DNA of 64,000 nucleotides from Avena insularis (lineage: Eukaryota; Streptophyta; Magnoliopsida; Poales; Poaceae), in NCBI GenBank assembly GCA_023614405.1, contig CM042696.1:335845211-335909210 (forward strand), read 5' to 3'. The position numbers and the translations under genes are program-made. Of the stretch, positions 47,236-56,499 are shown in pieces. Position 1 is the first letter of the stretch, and every line of letters begins with the position of its first letter. The notes under the pieces were generated by a model. The model ran no database searches, was not told the origin of the DNA, and worked only from the letters and a program-made list of their open reading frames with translations.

Positions 47236-49858
47236 TTCCACCTCGTCAATTTTTGTGCAGCACACCAGGTAGACGCGACCATTAGCGAAACAGCAGTGAC
47301 TACTTTCCTGTGTGCTCGCTGTTGCCTGTAACCTGTTCGTCAAATTGCCTCAGGAGGTTCGACCGTGATATCTTCTTACCGGCGTCCGTTTTTGTGGGAA
47401 ATATCAGGACAGTGTCAAACTACTTCTGGCGAACACTACTTCCACTATCTTGTCTACAATCCGAGGTCATTTCTCCGTCTCTCCGATCTAAACCGTGAGA
47501 TCCCAACTCAATCTATATCTATTTATATAGATGCATATAACTTGTTGCACTAAATCATGACATGCTTGCATACATATTTTTATGTGGTCTTGCGCTAAAT
47601 AGGAATTCACAGAAATTAAAAATGGAATATGTGGGACTGCAATTTGTTTTGTCCCAGTTACATTTAATATTGTGTAACTCACCGATGCCATGTTTGTCTT
47701 ATTAATTCAACATTAAATTTGCGGGATAGTTAAACAATTTGAACCTCCTATTTAATTGTCGGGACCTGGTTTCGCTTAATATTGCCTAATTGCACCGCAT
47801 CTGTGTCATGTCATGCATCATATCATAATCATGCCGGATCTTTTCCCGTAGTATTAAATAGTGCATCCGGTGTTTCTTCTAGTGTTTGCTTCTTCGCGGA
47901 TTAGGCCGATGAGTGGATGCGAGTATCGACAAGTTCTCCGGATATGATCTGTCGGCAGTGTTTCCCAGGCGAGCATCTCTCCCCCTTCTACCTATTTTGC
48001 ATTTATAGTATTTATTTCCTCCTGTTGATCTATTGCTATCCGTGTCGCGATGCTTTAGTTTTTGTGCACCAGTTATATCCCGTGCAGCCTCTATATTGCC
48101 ATGGACATCTCCTAATACCTGTTGTTTGGTAGATAGCTGGCCTTGCGAGTCGTAGTTGCTTGCTCAGGTGCGATCTCGTGTTGTCGAGTACCACAGTTGT
48201 TGGAATGCTGTCAGATGTTTATGGTGGAGATGATCATGTCTTTAATTACAACTATTAAATTGCTGTGATAACTAATGAAAGTGGCACCGGTGGACAATTA
48301 TATGTTATTTGGTTTTTCATGCCCACTTGTGTCCCGTAGGCCCCGAGTACTTGATACCTGTTCCTTGACTATTCGCACTATCCACATTCGGGAGAATCTA
48401 TGAATCCCCCTTAGCCAGAGCTTGATTCATTTCTTATTTTTTGGGGACACAAACTAGTTTGGGGCTTTATTACTATCCTGTACTTATGCCATGCTTTACC
48501 GCTTTATTTACGATTGTGTGTGGAGCATCTGTACTGTTTTGGAACGTGGAATGTTTTCGTGGTATCGACAAACCCAGTCACACTTTAGGGTTTCCAGTCG
48601 TTTACAACCATTGACACAAACCCTGGGCCCGTCTTGGAGCCGGCCAACTTCTTTGCGGGTAGCATAGTGGGGTGGCCCCCTGAAATATTTTATGAATCCT
48701 GTGATTGCTTTGTCGTGAAAGCCTCGTTGGGTTTTGAGTTAGTTTTTCCAAGGTTGATCGTGTGTGTGTTGCTATTTGTGCACCCCTGCAGGGTAAATCT
48801 TTCTGAAAGCCGTGTCCGCGGTTATGGACGACTTGGAGCATAGTATCTCAATCATAGACAGGCATAACTAAAGTAGTGCTATAAATTTGACTTAATAGGT
48901 GACTAGTAATTAGCTTCACTATAATAGAATGGATAATAAAAGTGCCAAGAACTGGTGGAACTGGGGTGGATCGTGTCATGTTATACCTGTCTAGTAAGTA
49001 TCGCAACTCCAATGGAATGAAATAAAAGTGCCAACAACTGCTGGGTTTGGGATGTCACATGCTAATTGTATCTGATTAGTAAGTACTGCAACTACCACTG
49101 AATGGTTAACTAAAACTGCCCACTACTTATGCTATCAGGATGACTCATGCTATCTATATCTGATTAGTAAGAGCTTCAACTATAATGGAATGAATAAAAC
49201 TGCCAACCATGTGAGTTCCTCGGTTTTGACTTCCTCATTTGGTATCAAGGGGGAAATGCCAGGATGGGTATGTTTGGTGTTAGTATTAGGTTGGATCTGA
49301 ATAGGTATTTCTTATCCCTCTCTAATAGCCACCAGATTTACTGAGTCTTTATAGGTTGTTTAGTGCTGCTGCGCTGCTGCTTCAGTCCACCATACCTATG
49401 TAGACGAGAGCCTCCGAATTCTAGCCTCGCCGTGTACTGGCCTCAGTACTGACGTTCCTATTTTTTCCTTTGCCCTTTGTCGGCACCCCCTTTTGTTTTA
49501 GCAGGTTTGAGATCGGCGTCGTTAGCAGGGTTACCCTTCCGGCTTGGCCTGGGCAGGGTTATGGACGCCATTGGTTATTCTTCAGGGCTCTTAGCCCCAT
49601 TTGCATCTTGTCTGTACTCGGACGCTGTAGCGATTTCAAGGTGATTTGGATCTTTTTACTGAATATCGGTATTCTTGACTCATGGAGTCGTGTTGTATAT
49701 ATATCTGTTCTGTGGGTCCCATCGAGGGCTGTTGTGTAATGGTATTACTTCGTTTTCCACCCACACGAAAGTGCCTAGTGGGCATCCTTGAATCGTTTCT
49801 ATGCGGGTTTGGCGGAAAAGGGCTAAAACTTGCATAGGGCCGATTCGAGGGTGTTACA
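47236..49858 (+). repeat. 3' LTR of the LARD-like element, 5' truncated
   Basis: 2623 bases aligning with 44430-47041 of the 5' LTR from CCACCTCGTCAATTTTTGTG onward. Differences are scattered single bases and short indels. Its first 1.63 kb and nearly all internal sequence are deleted. The deletion joins CTTTTATCTTTTCC to the LTR without an obvious long repeat. Confidence 0.9.
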
Positions 49859-49863
49859 GAAGT

Positions 49864-50298
49864 GTGGCTCGAGTCCGAGCCAGCACTCGCAAAGCGTAAT
49901 GTAGCAGGCAATGTGGAGGATAGAGTTGGGGGACAGCTGGTGCAGGTGGAGCCCATAGAAACAAAGGAGACCCCTGAAGAAAGGATGCAGGGGCAGAGAC
50001 AGACCGCGGATGATGAATGCTAGGAACATCACCCGAAAACCAGTAGGAGGACCAGGGGTTACCTCACCACCTGGGACTCGCGATTCACCGACCGCGGAAG
50101 ACAGAACTTCGTCTTGGCGCGAAGGCGAACTCGAGCGACTTGATGATGGATCGCGCCGCGCCATATTAATGCTGAAAGTGCCCTTCTTCTTCTCGGCGAC
50201 GGCGGTGCTGGTGCCCGCAACGGTGGACCGCCTTTCTTCTTGGCAGCAGCAGTGGCGGCGGCGGACTCAGCGGCATCACCTCCCTTCTTCTTCCCCAT
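49864..50298 (-). pseudogene. Gypsy-2 antisense gene, N-terminal piece
   Basis: From an ATG at 50298 on the minus strand: MGKKKGGDAAESAAATAAAK, an Ala/Lys/Pro-rich low-complexity start. A frameshift near 50165 leads into the frame with VMFLAFIIRGLSLPLHPFFR and LHQLSPNSILHIACYITLCE, ending GLEPHF at the LARD junction. The pattern F..GL.LP.H.F.R.LL.FYGL...QL.PNS is the conserved N-terminal domain of the antisense (PF04195-like) proteins. A TATA-like element is not obvious upstream. Function unknown. Confidence 0.78.
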
Positions 50299-51618
50299 CT
50301 TGCGGTGGTGATGAGAGCGAAGAAGATAACTCAGGAAAACACGGAGTTGGTCCAGCGCCGCGAACGGAACGAACTCTCGGAGGCAGAGAGCAGCAGCAAT
50401 GGAGATGGAGGCACAAAGCAGAGGAGGAGCAGATGAGAAATTACCGCAGCTGCGCTGCTACTTAACCCCCTGGTAGATGTAATCCAATGGCTAGCAGGAA
50501 CCCTATCAGACGCGTGGCGCAGATCGCGATCGACACGTGGAGGACCTGAAGCACGAACCGTCCCCCACTACCCCCATTACATGCGGAAATCGAGGAGGCG
50601 CAGTTAAAACAAAAGATTACGCATGCCCGGTCAAGTCAGGGTCAGAAAATGGGACCCATCGCTTGTCATGTCCCGTCAAAGCCGCTCATGCGGGCAACTG
50701 AGGTCATCCTACTGTCGACACTGATGTCATCAAAGATTGAGCACTAGAAGACTTCGACTACTTTAGTACTTGCTCGAGTCTTCGACTCCACCAAGCACTC
50801 GGGGGCTACTCCCATAGGGAGCGCTGGTCGCGCACCCTACGATTTTCTTTTCTGTAGGAATATGGACATTCAAAGCATACCCAACCACTCGAATCCATGA
50901 TTCGACTATGGACATGGGTTACTCCCATAGGGAGCGCCGGAAACAAATTCGACTGAAACAAGCAAACAAAAGACGACAACAGTCGCAAAAGTTCTTTAGT
51001 CCCTGCCAGAGTCTTCGACTCAACCAGGCACTCGGGGGCTACTCCCATAGGGAGCGCTGGTCGCGCACCCTATGATTATTTGTACATCGTACTGTGTGTT
51101 GATAACATCCACACTCGAAGTTCTATGGCGACACCACCTCATATTTTCCCTACAAGGAGACTACGTCTCCTGGGTCACCCGAATCATCTCCGTGATGACA
51201 AAATTCGGATGCCACGCTTGCAGCGTGAGGATAAGACCTGAATAAGGCCTGGCAACGCATTTACTGCGCACTACCAGAAACATATCCGTGCCTACAGGTG
51301 CGATGAACATGTCTTGACGGACGCGTCGAGTGCTCACACCCATATACTAGAATTCGACTCCTGTAAGACCTCCGCGGCTTGAGTCGAATTACACCAGCAC
51401 TTTTCCGAATTCGAGTCCGGGGACTCGAGTTCGAGTAGATTGCGTTGTTTTGCCCTAAGGTAGTTAACTGATACCGATACATTGGTTAAATCAGACACGC
51501 ACATCAACAATCCCTATGACACAAATAGAGCACTCGAAAACATACTCAGTCATGCACTCGAAAGGCTTCATAAAGTCCCCAGTCAAATCTGCGATTCCAC
51601 TGGACACTCGGGAGCTAC
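50299..51618 (+). other. Gypsy-2 3' internal region with polypurine-tract-like repeats
   Basis: Non-coding. CACTCGGGGGCTACT occurs at 50796-50810 and 51029-51043, each followed by CCCATAGGGAGCGCTGGTCG. A shorter copy (TTACTCCCATAGGGAGCGCC) starts at 50919. The true tract, CACTCGGGAGCTAC (51605-51618), abuts the 3' LTR. So the terminal tract was copied inward at least twice. Many TCGACT/ACTCGA motifs. No gene. Confidence 0.75.
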
Positions 51619-52106
51619 TGACATGGGTATACCCTGCAGGTACTCGAGTCTTGTATATACGATCCAGATACGGTGGAAGCCCATGGTGTTGCCACGGCCC
51701 AATGAAGACTTCGAGTGGCCTACGAACTACCAGTAACTTGCGAGACAAGAAGAAGTCTAAGGATAGAAAGTTTGAAGGGCAAACCCTAAACTGTAACCGA
51801 CTCAACCTACTACTCGAGACCTGGCCTATCTATATAAAGGCCAGGAGGGACGGCGAGGAGGAGACACACGCAACCCTAGTTTCCACAACTCTCGCCAGAT
51901 TGCATCTGCGCGCCCCTGTAATCTTCGATTCCTTCGTTAATTCCAAGAGCAGACAAGTAGGAGTAGGGACCTCTACGAGGCCTGAACCTGGGTAAAACTT
52001 GTGTCCCTGTGTGCTTGTTTGCTAGCCGATTGATGCTTCCAGCGCTCCCTCCTTCTCCAAAACCCAAGTCCATAACAATGGACATTGATGAGTTAAACCC
52101 TCATCA
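51619..52106 (+). repeat. 3' LTR of gypsy-2
   Basis: 488 bases, TGACATGGGTATACCC to AACCCTCATCA, with TGA...TCA ends, a TATA box (TATATAAAGG, 51831-51840) and GTTGG immediately after. The left partner LTR is gone, so the boundaries rest on the polypurine tract, the TATA position and the target duplication. Confidence 0.8.
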
Positions 52107-52111
52107 GTTGG

Positions 52112-52467
52112 AGAGCAAAAGTAGTGATAAAATTGTGTAAGAAGTCACTAACGGGTAAGCCGAACCCGTGCTAGAAATGAGAGAGGAAGACGACGAACTC
52201 ACCCGGATTGGGAGAGGGGGTAATCTCTTGGCAGGGAAGGTGACAGCTTACCTAGGCCGAGATGCGGTGGGTCCGGATCAGCCAATCAAGATCATCTTGG
52301 CAGACCCAGGAACCGGCCCTGGCGCCGCGCTCATGGGCCTCGCCGCCCTCTTCGTGTTCTTCGATGACGACAACTTCCTTAGACTCAGACATTTGTAGAT
52401 CTTCCTTGTCGCAGAAGCAGAAGCAATCTAGAGCGGGGGAGAAACGTCTAGATTGGCATGACCCCAT
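52112..52467 (-). pseudogene. Antisense gene of gypsy-1, N-terminal exon
   Basis: The minus strand has ATGs at 52572, 52467 and 52392 in one frame. The last starts MSESKEVVVIEEHEEGGEAH. Next come SWVCQDDLDWLIRTHRISA, a TAG, then ITPSPNPGEFVVFLSHF, a second TAG, and HGFGLPVSDFLHNFITTFAL up to the GTTGG site. The pattern W...DL..L...G/H.I, P.P...E.VVF..HF..GFGLP...F is the classic N-terminus of the antisense/Transposase_28-type proteins. It lies near the 3' LTR and is read toward pol. The rest of the gene is at 36471-32059. Start codon choice is open. Confidence 0.75.
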
Positions 52468-53154
52468 GGCGGCTACGAGCGGCGGAGCAGCGGCGTGGCT
52501 ACGGCAGAGCAGGCAACAACGAAGCGCGGAAGCGGCGGCACTATGCGTAAGCAGAAGCAACGGCGGCGGCAATGTTGTTGTGTAGAGGAAGAAGAGGCAG
52601 AGAGAGGGAGCGAGTGGGGAAATGGCTAAGGGGCCACCCCCGCTCCCCTATTTAACCACACCCCTAGGGGGTAGTGGGATCGTCGTGCGCAGAGGGCCGC
52701 ACGGTGTGGCCGTGTATCTGCATGGTCAACCAATCAAGAGCGAGCCACACAGAGGGACACACAGCGCAGCGGATCGCATGACAAGAAGCAGCGTTGCAGT
52801 TATCGAAGGGGCACCCAGACGTGCCGTTTGCGCAGTTATCCCTGACAACATGCACAGTAACTGGCTCAGTCCCTTAAAATGAGGCAAAGTAATGATTACC
52901 CTCCACGTAGGACGTGGGGAAGCGTACGCAAGAAGGAAGGAATCTAACTGGGTAAGCCAGATATAAAAAGATAACCCGGCCAACGAGGAATACCTAAGAA
53001 TGAGCCAAGGGAAGCCAAAAGGAGCACCAAGTCACAAAAGTAAGTGTGCCAATATAAGAGTAACTCGGCAAGAAAGAAAAGGAGTTTTGTGGATTGAACC
53101 TACTGTGGCCTTATCAGCTGAAGTTGCTAAGACCGCACCAGCTTTGGGGACTAA
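52468..53154 (+). other. Promoter side of the gypsy-1 antisense gene and 3' internal end
   Basis: GC-rich, with a minus-strand TATA-like TTAAATAGGG (TATTTAA on the + strand at 52650-52656) about 180 bases upstream of the proximal ATG. That is a plausible promoter for the antisense gene. The stretch ends in GCTTTGGGGACTAA, the polypurine tract, directly before the 3' LTR at 53155. Confidence 0.5.
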
Positions 53155-53954
53155 TGTTGGGGGGATAACCCCGGGTAGAGTCAAGCCGGGGTATAATGGC
53201 AGTGTTAGCCGAGGTACGGCGAGGTCAAAGCAAATGTTGGCCGAGTTACCTCAAGGCAAGCCAAGTCACGGCTAACTTGGCCCGGACAATGTTCACCCAA
53301 CGTAACCTCCGCTGACATAAAATGTATGTCGGCATCTATATTACTTGTATGCAGGTACCTCAGAGCCGAGTTAGCCAGGCGCCATCCGGGTTACTACTTG
53401 GCTTACAAGAGAAGGAAGGAATCTTCTTGATCAAAGGTTTTTCCTCTCCACTGTAGCATGAGCGCAGAGGAGAGGAGGACCAGCGGGTACTGGCCGACAA
53501 GGGTGACATTGCCTATGTCGGGTGACGTTGCCTATGTCGGGTGACACCGCGCCACAGAGGGGCTCAGAGAGGCTTACACCATGAGTCCGGAGCGGCTTAC
53601 GGAAGGAAAAAGAGGAGCACCACTTTGCTATTTTTGGGAGAGAATATGCCTTCTACGTATGCCCTAACTTATAACCTGGCATCCCCTATATAAGGAGGGC
53701 CAGGATCTCCATAAAGGGGGTTGGCCATTTTTACTAAGCGAAAACCCTAGAGAGAGAGGTGTGGGCAGTAGAGAGGGTCTTCTTTCTCCTCCCCACGAAC
53801 AGCTCAAGGAGCACTTGTAATCCACCATTGATAAGAGAGAATACAAGCATCTCTGTGCGTGGAATCAGCACACCATCCCTCCCTGGATACCTCTAGGAAA
53901 CTTTGGCCCCATCTTTAGCCTATACATGTCATCTTCCGTACCACCACCACGACA
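53155..53954 (+). repeat. 3' LTR of gypsy-1
   Basis: 800 bases, TGTTGGGGGGATAACCCC to CCACGACA, TATA at 53697-53705. It is longer than the 5' LTR, mostly because GGTGACRTTGCCTATGTCG (19 bases) is present twice in tandem around 53502-53540. Followed by AGGAT. Confidence 0.92.
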
Positions 53955-53959
53955 AGGAT

Positions 53960-54640
53960 CGTTCAAATTTAATGAGAATGTTCACGCTAGCGTAAGCCTG
54001 CCGTAGTTACGCTAAAAAGTTTTTTCTCGAGTTCCGATTGGGACGCTCCTGCTACTATGATTTCGGAAGACGCTGCATTAGCCGTCTTCTCCCTCGAGGT
54101 GATCAATACGTTGCACTGACATTCCTTTTGCTGCGCTTCTGCTCACGAAAACAATCTCTCCTAGCACAACCTTGATGTTCCATCTCATTGGTAATGTTCA
54201 AATGGTATGCAAAGTACACCGTGAGGTAAAGATTTATAACAAGAAACAGGACTGCATAGAGAGTCACACAAGGATGCAAGATTTTTCAGTCAAATAATGG
54301 TTAACCTTTCCTTCAATTGTTTAATTTTTCTCTAGATATTGCTTTACCATTAAAATGATCTTCTGACATGTTGAATTCATATAACCCACATTTTCTTCTA
54401 CTTCCTTAACTTGGAGGGAAACTGAAGGTATATGGAAAAGTGGGTATAATGTGACATTTTAAAATACTTTTTCTGTTATTTTGGACATGTAATGAATTAT
54501 ACAACCTATGGTATCATCTCGTTTTACTATTTAATAATCTTCTTTATTCATTTCTATCTCATTATGTACTAAAACTAGCATACATGTGAAATTAGAGGCG
54601 TTATAGACATTTCACAACTCAACACGTCGAACGAGTCAAA
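53960..54640 (+). other. Right flank of gypsy-1, possible LINE-2 3' end, otherwise unassigned
   Basis: By the AGGAT duplication this is the continuation of the sequence broken at 23877, so its first bases should be LINE-2 3' UTR. No poly(A) tail is seen. A short hairpin TAGCGTAA...TTACGCTA lies at about 53989-54015. The rest is AT-rich without an open frame I can support. Confidence 0.4.
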
Positions 54641-54882
54641 TGTCTAGAAGCTAAAAAGAACAGAAGGAACCAGATTCTGTGAGCTTCTCCCCACCACAAT
54701 TTGTCCCCACAATCTTCTAAAAGCTAGCTCCTCTAGAATCACAAGCTGAAAAGAAGTCGGTACAAGATCCTTTTCAGTGTGTAGATTCGCTCTAAACCTA
54801 TATAAACCTACACACTAAAAAGAGACTAGATACACTCATTTCACAAAGCTAAAACATTTTATATTTTGAAACGGAGGGAGTA
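54640..54882 (-). mobile_element. Stowaway-like MITE fragment
   Basis: On the minus strand it begins TACTCCCTCCGTTTCAAAAT (54863-54882), the standard Stowaway-type end. It continues through GAGTGTATCTAG and CTTCTTTTCAGCTTGTGATT to about 54640. Parts match 14797-14900 in opposite orientation. The other terminal repeat is not clear. Confidence 0.5.
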
Positions 54883-54883
54883 C

Positions 54884-54962
54884 AACCTCTCGTTCTAAAA
54901 TGTAAATGTTTTTAGATAGCTAAATTAGCTTTCTAAAAAGGGGCATATATTTTGGAACGGCC
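54884..54962 (+). mobile_element. Short palindromic MITE
   Basis: CTCGTTCTAAAATGTAAATG on the left and CATATATTTTGGAACGG on the right form imperfect inverted ends around AGCTAAATTAGCT. About 80 bases, a decayed Stowaway-like copy. Confidence 0.5.
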
Positions 54963-55261
54963 AATTATATTGACAGGAGTGGAGATCCACTTTTTTGTGA
55001 CAGCAAGGTACTTGTGCAAGCTGCAGCAATTGCAAAGGTTTCGTCCATTAGTTAGAGCTGTTGCTTGAGTTACCATTTCTTTTATTATGCACGTAATTAT
55101 CTAGTAATGGATTCTTTGGTATAGATATTTTCCTCCAGATATCATCTGCTTGTGGAATTGCCACGGGTTCCTTGCTCCCAGATTTAGGCACTCACGAGTG
55201 CATCCATAATATCCGCCTCTGGTTTTATTTTATATTACTTCGTGCGCACGCTTAACTAGAT

Positions 55262-55395
55262 GGGTTAGTACTCTTTTATTTTTTATTTAAAAAAAATCTG
55301 AGATTTTTGGTTACGTAGTACACATTTCATCCTATCTATTTCAAAAATCATAAGATTTTTTTGAATAAAAAATAAGAGAGTACTAGCCCACCTAC
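55262..55395. repeat. Long inverted repeat (hairpin), MITE-like
   Basis: GGGTTAGTACTCTTTTATTT and about 28 further bases pair with the reverse of AATAAGAGAGTACTAGCCC, with few mismatches, around a short AT-rich centre near 55325. A fold-back of about 130 bases. The outer GATGGG/CCCACC suggests the ends. A second MITE end (AACAGAGGGAGTATATACTA) lies just right of it at 55422-55441. Confidence 0.7.
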
Positions 55396-55439
55396 GTAAG
55401 CGCGCCGGTGGAGTAGTTTGAAACAGAGGGAGTATATAC

Positions 55440-56480
55440 TACATCCGTTCGAAAATATAATCTTTTTAGTTAACTAATTTAGCACTAGCGAATCCCTACC
55501 TTTGATTTGGTAGCTCAAAAACATTAACGTATTTTTATCTTCAAGGAGTTTAAGGATGGGAGGGGATTTGATGTTCACCCAATACTTTCTAATTCTTGCA
55601 AATACTCTCTAAAAAAACACTTTACCATGTAGAAGAGTTTATAATCTACACAGAAAGACGATTTTTAGGATTATTCTAGCCAAACCAGGAATACGCGGAT
55701 TTGGCGAGAATGAAAATAATTCCCTCCGATCCCCACGAATATACTGGCAAATACGAGAGAAATAAACAATACCTAAAGGGTCTATTTGGCATCTCAAATG
55801 AAAATCATGATATAATTGTGAATTGATTAACGTAAATGGAAAAGGGCGGGGGAACCACGAAAAGTATTCGCTTTAGATTTGCTAAAACCTGTTGCCGATA
55901 CATCATTTTCCACTCCCTTGTCTGGTACCGTAGGAGATATTATTAAGCCACGCCCTTGTAGGTTGTGGCTGTGGTTGCTGGTTGGTAGCAGCGATAGTGA
56001 GCGCTACAGCACCATGATCAAGGTGTGACACACGCAGGCAGGATCATGCCACCTGGGCGCCGGTTGTTCCTACTTAGTAGTAGTACGTAGTAATTAGAGG
56101 TGCAATATGTGCAAATTCTGCTCATGTTGGACAGGATGGTGTTCTTAGCAGGCCGTTGGATGGGTCTCAGAAAGCACCACCAAATGATATGCTGTGCTGA
56201 TGTTGGATTCTACGCAGCGGGATCCTCTCGACAGGAAACTTTCGAACTCGGCGACGGAAATAGAATGTAGACCGGAAACACGATTTGGATTGCCAGCACG
56301 TTTCGTGTCTGTCTTGACTTTTTTTTGTGTGGTGATTTTCGTTGTTACAAGTTGTGCAGCCTTATGTGTGTTTTTATACGTCCACAGAAGACTAGGAGAT
56401 TAGACTATGACTAGAAATTCTAGTTCTATTAGGATCCATAGACCTATTCCTACACGGATTATAAACAAGGTTACCTTCTA
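55440..56480 (+). other. Low-copy-looking sequence with MITE edge, no supported gene
   Basis: Begins with a MITE-like end (ACATCCGTTCGAAAATATAA). A 69-residue open frame at 56194-56403 has one hydrophobic segment (FVSVLTFFCVVIFVVTSCAA), but no homologue I recognise and no visible gene context. I do not call it a gene. Confidence 0.35.
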
Positions 56481-56499
56481 CATTCACCTTCTTAATCTT

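Larger units (their letters stand above)
42799..49858 (+). mobile_element. LARD-like LTR retrotransposon with 4.2 kb LTR, internal domain deleted; TSD GAAGT
   Basis: Flanked by GAAGT (42794-42798 and 49859-49863). A complete 5' LTR (42799-47041) is followed by a primer site and only about 190 bases of internal sequence, then a 3' LTR missing its first 1.63 kb (47236-49858). Very long LTRs with a non-coding interior are the mark of LARDs such as Sukkula, and the ends (TATGGCGTCC, probably from TG, and GGGTGTTACA) suit that group. No coding capacity is left or expected. Confidence 0.82.
36472..52111 (+). other. Composite insert with target duplication GTTGG
   Basis: GTTGG at 36472-36476 and 52107-52111 flanks everything in between. 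On the minus strand the antisense gene of gypsy-1 reads into both flanks in matching parts of the same conserved domain. The two outer ends belong to different elements: copia LTR on the left, gypsy-2 3' LTR on the right. The best reading is that gypsy-2 made the target duplication, copia then inserted at or next to the first base of its 5' LTR, and a deletion removed the copia 3' end with most of gypsy-2. Confidence 0.7.
23878..53954 (+). mobile_element. Gypsy-1: Tat-lineage LTR retrotransposon with antisense gene, carrying nested elements
   Basis: LTRs at 23878-24655 and 53155-53954 start TGTTGGGGGGATAACCCC and end in ACGACA (ACGATA in the left copy). Both are flanked by AGGAT (23873-23877 and 53955-53959), a perfect five-base target duplication. 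Between them are gag, protease, RT, RNase H, a second RNase H and integrase on the + strand, then a spliced gene on the minus strand. That order, and the primer site, fit the Tat/RIRE2/Grande group. After removing the insert 36477-52106 the element is about 14.4 kb. All genes are broken. Confidence 0.9.

Noticed and set aside
49860..50465. + strand 151-residue frame at 50010
   Set aside because: It is the shadow of the minus-strand antisense gene of gypsy-2, which shows the conserved domain.
36477..52106. Treating the whole GTTGG-flanked block as one 15.6 kb element
   Set aside because: The two ends have different LTRs and the inside holds copia, gypsy and LARD pieces in different orientations.
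56194..56403. Small membrane-protein-like open frame
   Set aside because: Only 69 residues, no recognisable family and no gene context.
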